Below, one piece after another: positions 1-11,567 of a DNA stretch of 64,000 bases (within the stretch, counting starts at the first letter, position 1; each line of letters opens with the position of its first letter). A program made the position numbers and the translations under genes. The notes beneath the pieces were generated by a model. That model was given only the letters and a program-made list of their open reading frames with translations. It did no database searches and was not told the origin of the DNA. Location: assembly GCF_000004195.4 (NCBI RefSeq), contig NC_030682.2, positions 133,506,234 to 133,570,233 on the forward strand, in the 5' to 3' direction. This stretch comes from Xenopus tropicalis (lineage: Eukaryota > Chordata > Amphibia > Anura > Pipidae).

Positions 1-605
1 CTAATAGTGGAAATGAGAGTTTACAGGCCCCTGTATGGGACGAGCGACCGGAATAGACAAGAAACCTTCAATGCATGTGAACGTGAACGAAAACAGTACG
101 TAAATCTAACTGACATTCATTTACATAGGAAGCATGGGGGACATTTTGTGATTACATCAAGCTGGAAGAAGAATTTTGTTTTCTAAACACTTGAGTCAGT
201 GATGTGAATAATTTAAGTATATGTAAAATTTAAAGAGATACTAAAACTGTGTTTGTACAAGAATGGATACGTATCACTCCGAAAACATTATTGCTGCCTT
301 TCCTACTGTTCAAATCCAAATTCTTCCCACCGCCCCCACCTAATAATTACCCATAGCGAACTCTTGGTCATTTCTCCCATGGTTACTGCACTAAGTGTAC
401 ATCCAAGCGGGGGGGGGGGCTAGAGCAAAACCCCAATGCCATGGAGCATCAATACAAATAAAAAGTGTCTCCAACTAGGTCTTTGCTCCACCCTCAAGCC
501 TGACTTTACAGCTGTATGCTATGAATGGGCTTTAGCAGTCTAAAAGGGTTGGTAACTGGATTTGAAGGGGGGGGGGGGTTCAATTTTAACAGTGGGCAGT
601 AATAT

Positions 606-1186
606 ATGGAGAAGGATCTGGGGGTTTTTGTAGATAACAAGTTGTCTAATTCCAGGCAGTGTCATTCTGTGGCTACTAAAGCAAATAAAGTGCTGTCTTG
701 TATAAAAAAGGGCATTGACTCAAGGGATGAAAACACGTGCAACTTAAATAGACGTGCAACTAAACTGGTTAAGGGGATGGAAGGGTTAAGCTATGAAGTT
801 AGACTGTCAGGGTTGGGGTTGTTCTCTCTGGAAAAGAGGCGCTTGCGAGGGGACATGATTACAAATACATCATGCTTCCATTTGAAGCAGCGTAGGGGGT
901 TCCTCACGGTGAGGGCAGTGAGGTTGGGGAATGCCCTTCCTAGTGATGGGGTAATGGCAGATTCTGTTAATGCCTATAAGAGGGGCCTGGATGAGTTCTT
1001 GAACAATCAGAGTATCCAAGGCTATTGTGATACTAATATCTACAGTTAGTATTACTGGTTGTATATATAGTTTATGTATGTGAGTGTATAGGTTGGAAGG
1101 TGTGGGTTGTGTGTGCTGGGTTTACTTGGAAGGGTTGAACTTGATGCACTCTTGGATCTTTTTTCAACCCTATGTAACTATGTAAC
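606..1186 (+). pseudogene. CR1/Rex-like LINE: reverse-transcriptase C-terminal remnant and 3' end
   Basis: The open frame 606-1049 (147 codons) begins EKDLGVFVDNKLSNSRQC, the block that follows the reverse-transcriptase core in CR1-like non-LTR elements. It continues with RRATKLVKGMEGLSYEVRL and LGLFSLEKRRLRGDM. About 45 residues normally found between the cysteine-containing block and RRATK (the region with a RPHLEYC-like motif) are missing, replaced by a short unrelated join at roughly codons 36-50. So this is an internally deleted copy. After the stop, a 3' tail ends in a repeated ATGTAACT at about 1171-1186. The same tail appears reversed at about 10014-10100 and 29365-29440, which supports it as the element's 3' terminus. 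The upstream part of the element is absent. Confidence 0.8.
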
Positions 1187-1478
1187 TTTATAAGAACATT
1201 TATAATATAAATCAAAAGGAAATGTTAGGAAGGTCAACAACAACACCCACTAATGCTCCCCACAGGGCAGTAATATAAATACAAACAATAAAATACCAAG
1301 GTCACCCTTCCAGTATCAATACTCAGTTTATTATAATTGCCAAATGAATAGTTTAGTGGCTGGCCTGCCTACTAATTCACAATGACACTAACCATATGTG
1401 CAATCCAAAAAATATCTATCTTAGACTTCATGAAAATATGGATTTCACAAAAAGGTCAATTGGGCACATGATATAGAG

Positions 1479-1655
1479 CAGTGATCCTCATTCAACAGAA
1501 CCTTCTGTAGTCTGCCAGTCCCCATTCGGCTACTAGATAACCAATCGCAACCTTTATTGGTCACCCTTAATAAACTTTTTTTAATGCTTGTGTTGCTCTC
1601 CAACTTTTTATATATTTAAATTTTGCTCATAGGTAAAAAAGGTTGGGGACCCCTG
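1479..1655. mobile_element. hAT-like MITE, internally deleted
   Basis: Ends CAGTGATCCTC and GGGGACCCCTG are imperfect inverted repeats. The element is flanked by an exact 8-bp duplication ATATAGAG (1471-1478 and 1656-1663), the hAT signature. It is shorter than its relatives at 3.8 kb and 27 kb (177 versus about 306 bp), having lost its middle. Confidence 0.85.
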
Positions 1656-2766
1656 ATATAGAGGATAATATACCACCTATAAGGCTATTAGAAGTCACCA
1701 AGGAGTTCTGTGACCCCCATACAAGCACAAGGCCTCTAGTCAGGAAATTCAAATCCAGCTCTTTTGAACCTTTGGGTTGTGATCATTGATCAGGGTGAAG
1801 GTTCCAAATGACAACACAAATTTTTTAGAAATATCATGATGTGATGTTGTTCTCTTAAACAACGGATATTGCCAGAAATTGTATAGTAGACTCTCTTGTA
1901 ATCTATAAACATCTTCTAACAAATAAGCTTCCTTGAATCCTTTCTCCTTTATACCAGCCCCCCTCTTTGTCCACAATTCTAATTATTATCTCCAAATTGT
2001 TTTTAAAACTCTAATGGGCTTTATGTTCTACCTTAGTTAAATTATCCCTAACAATCTCAGGTTGGCTAAGTCTCTTAGTTGGATTCTAGGTGTTTTCATT
2101 TTCTAATTTGAGTACTGAGAGGTAATTTAACTTACTGGTAATTAATCTCATACTATGAATAATAATAATAAAAGTCTGCTAAACCAAGTGAAGAAACTGA
2201 TAATTAGAGAAAATTACTTAAGGTGGGATAAGTTTGGTTTAGAACAGGCATTAAAGGTGAAAAGAGACCCAAGGGGAATGTGAATAATATAAAAGCCTAC
2301 CCATTAAATAAGTAATACGATTTTTATGGATAAATGGGAAAATATTCTGGAAGAGTGCTCACTTGAACTAATGAAACTATTGGGAGACCAAAGGGAATTA
2401 GGAGAAATTAGTGGAGTTGAAAGACGTACAGGTGGGGATTATACCGCAAGTTAAAATGAAGCAAGTGTAAAAGAGATTGGAGGAAAGATTGGATAAATCT
2501 GTTGGAAACATTAGAACATCAATGTTTGGAAATTAACAAAACAATCTTTGCGGACCTTTGGAAGAACAAATTAAGCTATTTACAGTAAATGTTCAATCTG
2601 ATTATCTTACTTTTACTATGGTTTTTGGACCTTGCTGTAAATGCTTCAGAAAGGGAAAGTTGGTCATTAGCTACAAGGTACAGGGTAAAATGGACTCTAT
2701 GGAGGATGGCCTTCCCATTACATAAACCAGAGGCTGTAGTCCAAACCATGGAAAATGGCCTCAGAC

Positions 2767-3038
2767 CATTATTCCCCAACCAGTGGATGTTGCTCCCAGT
2801 GCCCCCAAACCAGGGAGTTATTTTTGAATTCCTGACTTGGGGGCAAGTTTTGGTTGAATAAAAACAAGATTTCCTACCAAATAAAGCCCCTGTAAGCTGA
2901 TAGGGTGCATAGAGGCCCCTAATAGCCAATCTTAGCCCTTCTTTGGCATCTCCATGAACTTTTATGGTGCTTAGGTTGCTCTCAAAATCTTTTTACATTT
3001 GACTGTGGCTCACGAGTAAGAAAGGTTGGGGATCCCTG
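2767..3038. mobile_element. hAT-like MITE (ccccaacc ends), diverged
   Basis: Contains the family block CAGTGCCCCCAAACCAGGGA followed by a GAATTCCTGACTTGG-type core and the end GGTTGGGGATCCCTG. The left end is worn (CATTATTCCCCAACC) and the flanks do not show a convincing 8-bp duplication. Just upstream, about 2687-2725 resembles the subterminal part of the CAGGTATGGG family. Confidence 0.7.
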
Positions 3039-3261
3039 GGCTAAACCAAGACTTGAAACATTAGATGATGAAATGATATTTGTCATATGGAGATGCTGGA
3101 TAAGTTTGCCTCTGATCACGCATATAAACCTTACTTTCCTTGTTCTTGTGCTGTCATTGCTTCCAGACACCGTTTGTCATGTTTGTCATGTTAGCTGGAA
3201 TGTCTGGATATTTTTGTCCATATGTCTGTGTGTGTTTCTCTGTCTCAAGCATTTACATATT

Positions 3262-3330
3262 GCACTTATATTCTACTGTACAGCGCTGCGTACATAAGTA
3301 GCTCTTTATAAATAAAGATATACATACATA
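3262..3330 (+). repeat. L2/CR1-like 3' tail fragment
   Basis: Contains TGTACAGCGCTGCGTACAT and CTTTATAAATAAA, the same tail seen at 19470-19530 and 52030-52092. Short, 5'-truncated and diverged. Confidence 0.6.
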
Positions 3331-3553
3331 CAGATGCACTATAATTCTCACAAAATGAGTTCATTTAGTTCATTTTACTTGTCTTTTTCTATTTTCAATT
3401 ATTCTTTCTGCCGTTTAGTAAATGTAAACTTAAGTCTTGCTGTGGCCTGTCTATAACATTGCATATTTTTCAGTAGGGCTTCTGTGTGGCCTGTTTCATC
3501 TGATTAATGTGTATTTCACTGGGTATTTCATTAAATAGTGCTTATATAGTAAT

Positions 3554-3784
3554 TAGTGATGAGTGAATCTGTCCCGTTTTGCCTCGACAAAAAATATGTG
3601 AAGCGGTGAAAATGTTGCATGGCAAAAAAAGTTGTGACAATTTATTTTGATGTGCATCTTTTTTTTACGTGGTGGATTTTTACGCAGCTAATTTTTTCGC
3701 CCTTTTCACGAAATAATCTGCTGATGGCGAAACGTGGAAATTCGCTGCAAATCCATGCCTGGCTAATAATTTCACCCATCACTA
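3554..3784. mobile_element. hAT-like MITE (TAGTGATGRGCGAA ends)
   Basis: Inverted ends TAGTGATGAGTGAATC and CACCCATCACTA with an exact 8-bp duplication ATAGTAAT (3546-3553 and 3785-3792). The core contains the family sequence TTCGCTGCAAATCCATGCC. It has no internal tandem array, unlike the copies at 38.5 and 48 kb. Confidence 0.9.
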
Positions 3785-3817
3785 ATAGTAATATAATGTA
3801 GGACCTATGGTGTATGG

Positions 3818-4125
3818 CAGTGATCCCCAACCAGTGGCTCAGGGGCAACATGTTGCTCCCCAACCCCTTGGATGTTGCTCTCAGTGCCCCCAAACCAGGG
3901 AGTTATTTTTGAATTCCTGACTTGGTGGCAAGTGTTCATTGCATAAAACCCAGTGTAATTGCCAAACAGAGCCTTCTATAGGCTTCCAGCCAACATAGGG
4001 GCTACCAAATAGCCAATTATAGCTCTTATTTGCCCCCCCCCAGGAACATTTCCATACTTGTGTTGCTCCCCAACACTTTTTCTATTTGAATGTGGCTCAC
4101 AGGTATAAAAGGTTTGGGATCTCTG
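3818..4125. mobile_element. hAT-like MITE (ccccaacc ends)
   Basis: Ends CAGTGATCCCCAACC and GGTTTGGGATCTCTG, flanked by an exact 8-bp duplication GTGTATGG (3810-3817 and 4126-4133). A well-preserved family reference of 308 bp. Confidence 0.92.
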
Positions 4126-4287
4126 GTGTATGGGATGTTTTGAATGCAACCGCATGTAACAGGAAAACACTTAAAGGGGAATTGACTAACCTTTGCTTTT
4201 TTGTTCACAATTCGTATGTTTTACGCCAAAACACACAATATTTTTGCCATTCATTATGCGACAAAACGGAGACAAAGTCAACACCAG

Positions 4288-5591
4288 GGGGCACATTTAC
4301 TTACTCACGAACGGGCCGAATGCGTCCGATTGCGTTTTTTTTCGTAATGATCGGTATTTGGCGATTTTTTGGAAAATTGTCATGACTTTTTCGAAGCCAT
4401 TCCGAATGTTGCGCAAAATGTTGCGATTTTTTTCGTAGCGTTACTACTTGTGCGAAAAGGCGCGACTTTTTTGCAGCTTTCGTGCCGAGTACGAAAGATT
4501 CGGATTCATTCAAGCTTCAGTATGGTGACTTTCCTTGGGCCTGGTTGGAGCTGCAGGGTGTCATTGAGTCCTATGGGAGACTTTCCTTGGGCCGGGTTGG
4601 AGCTGCAGGGTGTCATTGAGTCCTATGGGAGACTTTCCTTGGGCTGGGTTGGAGCTGCAGGGTGCCATTGAGCCCTATGGGAGACTTTCCTTGGGCCAGG
4701 TTGGAGCTGCAGGGTGCCATTGAGCCCTATGGGAGACTTTCCTTGGGCCGGGTTGGAGCTGCAGGGTGCCATTGAGCCCTATGGGAGGCTTTCCTTGGGC
4801 CGGGTTGGAGCTGTAGGGTGCCATTGAGCCCTATGGGAGGCTTTCCTTGGGCCGGGTTGGAGCTGCAGAGTGCCATTGAGCCCTATGGGAGGCTTTCCTT
4901 GGGCCGGGTTGGAGCTGCAGGGTGCCATTGAGCCCTATGGGAGACTTTCCTTGGGCCGGGTTGGAGCTGCAGGGTGCCATTGAGCCCTATGGGAGGCTTT
5001 CCTTGGGCCGGGTTGGAGCTGCAGAGTGCCATTGAGCCCTATGGGAGACTTTCCTTGGGCCAGGTTGGAGCTGCAGAGTGCCATTGAGCCATATGGGAGA
5101 CTTTCCTTGGGCCAGGTTTGAGCTGCAGAGTGCCATTGAGCCCTATGGGAGACTTTCCTTGGGCCGGGTTGGAGCTGCAGGGTGCCATTGAGCCCTATGG
5201 GAGGCTTTCCTTGGGCCGGGTTGGAGCTGCAGAGTGCCATTGAGCCCTATGGGAGACTTTCTTTGGGCCGGGTTGGAGCTGCAGAGTGCCATTGAGCCCT
5301 ATGGGAGACTTTCCTTGGGCCGGGTTGGAGCTGCAGGGTGCCATTGAGTCCTATGGGAGGCTTCCAAAATCATGCTAAGTCTGAAAGTTTCGCCCACCGC
5401 TTATGAGCGCTCAATACGAAAAAGTTGCGACAAGATACGAGCAAATCATATTGGTAACGAAAAAGTTGCGACAATTTCCGAAAAGTCATAAAGGCGACGA
5501 AAAAATCGCAAAAATACGAAAAAGTCGCAAAATGTTCGTTTTCCAATCGGAATTTTTCCAATTCGGATTCGTGGGTTAGTAAATGTGCCCC
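4288..5591. mobile_element. Palindrome-ended element carrying a 53-bp minisatellite, copy A
   Basis: Outer ends GGGGCACATTTACTTACTC and GGTTAGTAAATGTGCCCC are inverted repeats. The arms are rich in TCGCAA/TTGCGA-type words. The central part is a tandem array (see 4521-5365). It encodes no recognisable protein: open frames inside it come from the repeat unit. Superfamily not determined, because no clean target duplication is visible. Confidence 0.75.
4521..5365 (+). repeat. 53-bp minisatellite, about 16 units, copy A
   Basis: Unit of 53 bases containing GACTTTCCTTGGGCCGGG, TTGGAGCTGCAGGGTGCC and ATTGAGCCCTATGGGA. Units differ by single bases (GGG/AGA, CCGGG/CCAGG), so variants can be aligned unit by unit with copy B. 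Confidence 0.95.
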
Positions 5592-5768
5592 AAAGTGTCA
5601 TTTTTTTTTTTGTCTAATTTACCAACGTTCAAACTTCCAGAATTCGAATTAGGGTTTCCAAAACTCAAATGTTTAATATTTATTAAGCACAGAAACTCAG
5701 ATTTCAAACTTCAACATCTAATTTTTGTGTGCTCATGTAGAAGTCAATGGGAGTTGCTCCTAGGCTAA

Positions 5769-6269
5769 GGGGCTGATTTACTTACCCACGAACGGGTCGA
5801 ATGGAGTCCGATTGCGTTTTTTTCGTAATGATCGGTATTTTGCGATTTTTTCGTATGTTTTGCGATTTTTTCGGATTCTTTACGAATTTTTCGTTACCAA
5901 TACGATTTTTGCGTAAAAACGCGAGTTTTCCTATCCATTACGAAAGTTGCGTAAAAAGTTGCGCATTTTTCGTAGCGTTAAAACTTACGCGAAAAGTTGC
6001 GCATTTTTCGTAGCGTTAAGTTTTAACGCTACGAAAAATGCGCAACTTTTCGCGTAAGTTTTAACGCTACGAAAAATGCGCAACTTTTTACGCAACTTTC
6101 ATAATGGATACGAAAAACTCGCGTTTTTACGCAAAAATCGTATTGGTAACGAAAAATTCGTACAGAATCCGAAAAAATCGCAAAACATACGAAAAAGTCG
6201 CAAAATGTTCGTTTTCAAGTCGGAACTTTTCCAATTCGGGTCGGATTCGTGGGTTAGTAAATCAGCCCC
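5769..6269. mobile_element. Full-length palindromic MITE (500-bp hairpin), copy A
   Basis: Ends GGGGCTGATTTACTTACCC and GGGTTAGTAAATCAGCCCC. The arms are complementary nearly to the centre near 6020 (GTAGCGTTAAG against TTTTAACGCTAC), so the element can fold into one long hairpin. No coding capacity. Related in its ends to the elements at 4.3, 8.9, 10.4, 18.8 and 62.1 kb. Confidence 0.85.
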
Positions 6270-6821
6270 TACATGTAAGTCATTTTTCTGTAGACCCATT
6301 GAAAATGATGAGAAGAATTTGAATTCAAAGCATTTTTTAATGGTTTTATTCCATGCGTTTTTTGTTTTTTTTCCCATTTTTTTTTTTGTACAGGCTTTTT
6401 TTAAAGGCTGTTTTGATAAATGACTTGGCATTTGTAGTTTTTAGAGAAAATTGTGGTTTAAAAAACCTTTAAAATCACAAAATGTTGATAAATGGGCCTC
6501 CCTAATTCACAAATTCGAATTTTGATAAATAAGCCTGTTTGGGTAATCTATGACAAAAAGCCAACATCAAAGAGAAGCGACACTCAAAGGGGCCCATTTA
6601 CTTACTCACGAACGGGCCGAATGCGTCCGATTGCGTTTTTTTTCGTAATGATCGGTATTTGGCGATTTTTTGGAAAATTGTCATGACTTTTTCGAAGCCA
6701 TTCCGAATGTTGCGCAAAATGTTGCGATTTTTTTCGTAGCGTTACTACTTGTGCGAAAAGGCGCGACTTTTTTGCAGCTTTCGTGCCGAGTACGAAAGAT
6801 TCGGATTCATTCAAGCTTCAG

Positions 6822-7666
6822 TATGGTGACTTTCCTTGGGCCTGGTTGGAGCTGCAGGGTGTCATTGAGTCCTATGGGAGACTTTCCTTGGGCCGGGTTG
6901 GAGCTGCAGGGTGTCATTGAGTCCTATGGGAGACTTTCCTTGGGCTGGGTTGGAGCTGCAGGGTGCCATTGAGCCCTATGGGAGACTTTCCTTGGGCCAG
7001 GTTGGAGCTGCAGGGTGCCATTGAGCCCTATGGGAGACTTTCCTTGGGCCGGGTTGGAGCTGCAGGGTGCCATTGAGCCCTATGGGAGGCTTTCCTTGGG
7101 CCGGGTTGGAGCTGTAGGGTGCCATTGAGCCCTATGGGAGGCTTTCCTTGGGCCGGGTTGGAGCTGCAGAGTGCCATTGAGCCCTATGGGAGGCTTTCCT
7201 TGGGCCGGGTTGGAGCTGCAGAGTGCCATTGAGCCCTATGGGAGACTTTCCTTGGGCCGGGTTGGAGCTGCAGGGTGCCATTGAGCCCTATGGGAGGCTT
7301 TCCTTGGGCCGGGTTGGAGCTGCAGAGTGCCATTGAGCCCTATGGGAGACTTTCCTTGGGCCAGGTTGGAGCTGCAGAGTGCCATTGAGCCATATGGGAG
7401 ACTTTCCTTGGGCCAGGTTTGAGCTGCAGAGTGCCATTGAGCCCTATGGGAGACTTTCCTTGGGCCGGGTTGGAGCTGCAGGGTGCCATTGAGCCCTATG
7501 GGAGGCTTTCCTTGGGCCGGGTTGGAGCTGCAGAGTGCCATTGAGCCCTATGGGAGACTTTCCTTGGGCCGGGTTGGAGCTGCAGAGTGCCATTGAGCCC
7601 TATGGGAGACTTTCCTTGGGCCGGGTTGGAGCTGCAGGGTGCCATTGAGTCCTATGGGAGGCTTCC
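6822..7666 (+). repeat. 53-bp minisatellite, copy B
   Basis: Matches 4521-5365 unit for unit at offset 2301, with the same unit variants in the same order and only isolated differences (for example one GGG/AGA switch near 4919 versus 7220). Confidence 0.93.
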
Positions 7667-8069
7667 AAAATCATGCTAAGTCTGAAAGTTTCGCCCACCG
7701 CTTATGAGCGCTCAATACGAAAAAGTTGCGACAAGATACGAGCAAATCATATTGGTAACGAAAAAGTTGCGACAATTTCCGAAAAGTCATAAAGGCGACG
7801 AAAAAATCGCAAAAATACGAAAAAGTCGCAAAATGTTCGTTTTCCAATCGGAATTTTTCCAATTCGGATTCGTGGGTTAGTAAATGTGCCCCAAAGTGTC
7901 ATTTTTTTTTTTGTCTGATTTACCAACGTTCAAACTTCCAGAATTCGAATTAGGGTTTCCAAAACTCAAATGTTTAATATTTATTAAGCACAGAAACTCA
8001 GATTTCAAACTTCAACATCTAATTTTTGTGTGCTCATGTAGAAGTCAATGGGAGTTGCTCCTAGGCTAA

Positions 8070-8570
8070 GGGGCTGATTTACTTACCCACGAACGGGTCG
8101 AATGGAGTCCGATTGCGTTTTTTTCGTAATGATCGGTATTTTGCGATTTTTTCGTATGTTTTGCGATTTTTTCGGATTCTTTACGAATTTTTCGTTACCA
8201 ATACGATTTTTGCGTAAAAACGCGAGTTTTCCTATCCATTACGAAAGTTGCGTAAAAAGTTGCGCATTTTTCGTAGCGTTAAAACTTACGCGAAAAGTTG
8301 CGCATTTTTCGTAGCGTTAAGTTTTAACGCTACGAAAAATGCGCAACTTTTCGCGTAAGTTTTAACGCTACGAAAAATGCGCAACTTTTTACGCAACTTT
8401 CATAATGGATACGAAAAACTCGCGTTTTTACGCAAAAATCGTATTGGTAACGAAAAATTCGTACAGAATCCGAAAAAATCGCAAAACATACGAAAAAGTC
8501 GCAAAATGTTCGTTTTCAAGTCGGAACTTTTCCAATTCGGGTCGGATTCGTGGGTTAGTAAATCAGCCCC
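8070..8570. mobile_element. Full-length palindromic MITE (500-bp hairpin), copy B
   Basis: Copy of 5769-6269 at offset 2301, with the same ends and centre. Confidence 0.85.
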
Positions 8571-8884
8571 TACATGTAAGTCATTTTTCTGTAGACCCAT
8601 TGAAAATGATGAGAAGAATTTGAATTCAAAGCATTTTTTAATGGTTTTATTCCATGCGTTTTTTGTTTTTTGTCCCATTTTTTTTTTTGTACAGGCTTTT
8701 TTTAAAGGCTGTTTTGATAAATTACTTGGCATTTGTAGTTTTAGAGAAAATTGTGGTTTAAAAAAACCTTTAAAATCACAAAATGTTGTAGGCCTCCCTA
8801 ATTCACAAATTCGAATTTTGATAAATAAGCCTGTTTGGGTAATCTATGACAAAAAGCCAACATCAAAGAGAAGCGACACTCAAA

Positions 8885-9227
8885 GGGGCCCATTTACTTA
8901 CTCACGAACGGGCCGAATGCGTCCGATTTTCGTAGTGTTAAAACTTGCGCAAAACGTTGCGCCTTTTAAGTTTTAACGCTACGAAAAAAGCGCAACTTTT
9001 TGCGCAAGTTTTCACGCTACGAAAAAATCGCAACTTTCGGAATGGCTACGAAAAACTCGCGTTTTTTCGCGCAAATCGTATTGGTAACGAAAAAGTCGCG
9101 ATAATTTCCGAAAAGTCGTAAAGGCGCCGAAATAATCGCAAAAAATACGAAAAAGTCGCAAAATGTTCGTTTTCCAATCGGAATTTTTCCAATTCGGTCG
9201 GAATTCGTGTCTTAGTAAATCAGCCCC
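8885..9227. mobile_element. Shorter palindromic MITE flanked by 27-bp direct repeats
   Basis: Ends GGGGCCCATTTACTTACTC and TTAGTAAATCAGCCCC, with arms of GCGAAAA/TTTTCGC words. It starts like a third copy of the 2.3-kb unit but lacks the minisatellite. The 27 bases starting AACATCAAAGAGAAGCG stand on both sides (8859-8885, sharing one base with the element's end, and 9228-9254) and also at 6563-6589. Confidence 0.75.
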
Positions 9228-10013
9228 AACATCAAAGAGAAGCGACACTCAAAGAGTTAATGGAAGAATGTCCTGTTTCTAGTAGGGAAATGTTAGAGAT
9301 AGAAGAGTGTGAAACATTACAAAATAGAAAAGTACAGTACAAAAGTACATTTAAATAAATCAGACACCACTTGGAATAATAAGAGTTTCACGTGATTGGT
9401 ACAGTGTTTTCCTTACCTCTCCAGTGGACTAGAAATCCTTAAAGGACTCTGATATCCACACAAAATGCTTCTTTCATAGAAAGATGAAGGTTAAAAAAAT
9501 AATCTTCTGCAGCTTCCACTGTGAGTTCTTTTAAGTAACCAGAGAAAATATACATTATTGTCTCTTACAGAAGGGCCAGCTATGTTCTATTTTAATTGGC
9601 AGGCGCAGTGACATAAATCAAAGTCAGTTTTCCCTTATTTAAGTTTGATTAGAGAATTGGCCGTGATTATTAAAAAAAAAAAAAAAAAAAAGATTGATTC
9701 CAGACCAAGAGGATTTTATGCCCCCACGCATTTTACGCGCAATGAATGCTATTGCTATCAGCACATCTACTTTAGTCAAGATTTATCTTGCACTTTCTTC
9801 CTGTACAGGTATGGGATCTACTGTTCAAATCTGAGTTACATTTTTTGCCATGAGTTGCTGGGAAGAAATTGTGAGATACTTTCCTCCACAAAATGCCACA
9901 GTGGAAATAACATATTTCCCTGTAACAATTCTGAGATTTACCCAACGGACATTAAAAAAAAACTAAAAATAAAATTCTGCCACCAAAAACCTATCATTAT
10001 GCTATATAGTTAT

Positions 10014-10100
10014 AGTTACATAGTTACATAGGGTTGAAAAAAGACCAGAGTCCATCAAGTTCAACCCTTCCAAGTAAACCCACACCTACCAATCTATACT
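10014..10100 (-). mobile_element. 3' end of the CR1-like LINE, 5' truncated
   Basis: On the minus strand this reads the same tail as 1110-1186 (ACTTGGAAGGGTTGAACTTG, then TTTTTTCAACCCTATGTAAC and the ATGTAACT repeat). It lacks the coding part, as expected of a 5'-truncated retroposed copy. Confidence 0.7.
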
Positions 10101-10422
10101 AACACATTCGTATAGAAATTAATGGGAAGTTAGTGTTTAACTTTTAAACAAACTTGTTAAGTGAGTGTTTTGTTGATTTTTTTGCTCAGTTATTGTGATA
10201 CCGTGATGCCATTTAAATTCATGTGGCTGCTAAAACTGGACTGCTAATTTAATTTTTATAAAAATATGATTTTTTTAATTTTTTTCACATTTGAAAATGC
10301 AAAGTAAGGCTTTTATTCAGTTCGGTCATTTTCACTAAATCGGAAATTCAGCTGAATACAAAAATGATGGATTCGGTGTATCTGTAATTCTGGGTAATAT
10401 GTCATTTTCAGAAAATGACATA

Positions 10423-10760
10423 GGGACACATTTACTAATCCACGAACGTCCAAAAGCGTCCAAATGCGTTTTTTTCGTAATGATCGGTATTTTAGCAATT
10501 TTTTCGTCGCGGTTCTTTCGTATTTTGCGCGACTTTTTCGTCACCGTTGCGAAACATTCGGATTGGTTTTTCCGTTGTTTACTATAGTGCAATACGGAAA
10601 AATTGCGACGGCAATGAAATAATCGCGCAAAATACGATAAAGTCGCGATGATGCCGAAAAAGTCGCGACAAATATGAAACAATCGCAACAGCGACGGAAA
10701 AAACGCTCAATTTTCGTTTCCGATCCGTTTTTTCGGATTTGGGATTAGTAAATGTGCCCC
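10423..10760. mobile_element. Palindromic MITE (GGGRCACATTTACTAATCC ends)
   Basis: Inverted ends GGGACACATTTACTAATCC and GGATTAGTAAATGTGCCCC with arms rich in TCGCGAC/GTCGCGA words. ATA stands on both sides (10420-10422 and 10761-10763), a possible 3-bp duplication. No protein. Confidence 0.8.
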
Positions 10761-11567
10761 ATAGTGTGAATGGCATAGTAACCAGAATTTTATATCTAAG
10801 CAAATGTGCTATATTTCAATAAAAATGTAGCTTTACATATTAAGGAGTCATTGGGAATGTAAGACAAACTGCAAGGTAATGACACATAAAGCTTCAAGAA
10901 ATATGAAAAATACAATGAAATCTCAACCCTGGATGTTGCAATATAGCACAAAGTGCTCCAAAAATAATTGGAGCCATCCAGTATGGAGAAAGGAAAATTT
11001 TGATAATGATGAGAAAACCTGAACAATAAAATTCGAAGGGCAGCAGACACCCCCTACCGCTTCATTTATCTCATTTACTCAAAGCTTCAACCCAAATGAG
11101 CGACTGTAACACTCTGGCAGGTGTTGGATGCGTATAGGAAGCTGTGCTGAAATTGATCCCAGCTGGTCATGGCTAATGCGCAGATGATACAAGGACAATT
11201 TAATAATAGCATCATATCTCTCCTTAATGGCATCTAACTCCAGCAGGTAAGAATGTCATTAACTGCTACAACTTTAGCAGGTTCTTCTCTAAGGAAAAAC
11301 AGGTTACTTTCTTCTGTCTGACCTCTTAATATAAGGTTTTTCTAAAGCATGTTGGTGACCAGCTTTCGGGAGGGTTTATAAAACCTGGAGCAACAGCCCA
11401 GTTCCTGAAATATATGGTACAAACCAATATTTAGCAAAAAAAATGAGGCAGTCGTTATTCCAGTGGTATCCATTTTATTGATACCAAGAACAATGGAGGA
11501 TATGTATGTCAAAGGCATGTCTTTAAATTCCAAGAGAAATGGAGAAATGACATTTTCATTTGCAGTT

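Larger units (their letters stand above)
6563..8858 (+). repeat. Near-identical 2.3-kb tandem duplication of 4.3-6.56 kb
   Basis: From 6589 to about 8780 the sequence repeats 4288-6480 at a constant offset of 2301 bases. Only a few differences were seen: one base in the word TGTCTRATTT (about 5619 versus 7920), one base in a T-rich run near 6370/8670, and small indels near 6430-6490/8735-8790 that shift the offset to 2296. The second copy contains its own minisatellite (6822-7666) and hairpin MITE (8070-8570). Confidence 0.93.

Noticed and set aside
4935..5240. 101-codon Pro/Gln-rich minus-strand frame, also at 7236-7541
   Set aside because: Translation of the 53-bp minisatellite. It exists in both copies only because the DNA is duplicated.
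8377..8976. 199-codon open frame on the plus strand
   Set aside because: Lies across the arm of a palindromic MITE and A/T-rich sequence. The duplicate copy at 6076 breaks after 115 codons, so there is no conservation of the frame.
10399..10421. Perfect 11-bp-arm palindrome ATGTCATTTTC/GAAAATGACAT, operator-like
   Set aside because: It abuts a palindromic MITE in intergenic repeat sequence with no gene nearby. Short palindromes are expected there by chance or as repeat debris.
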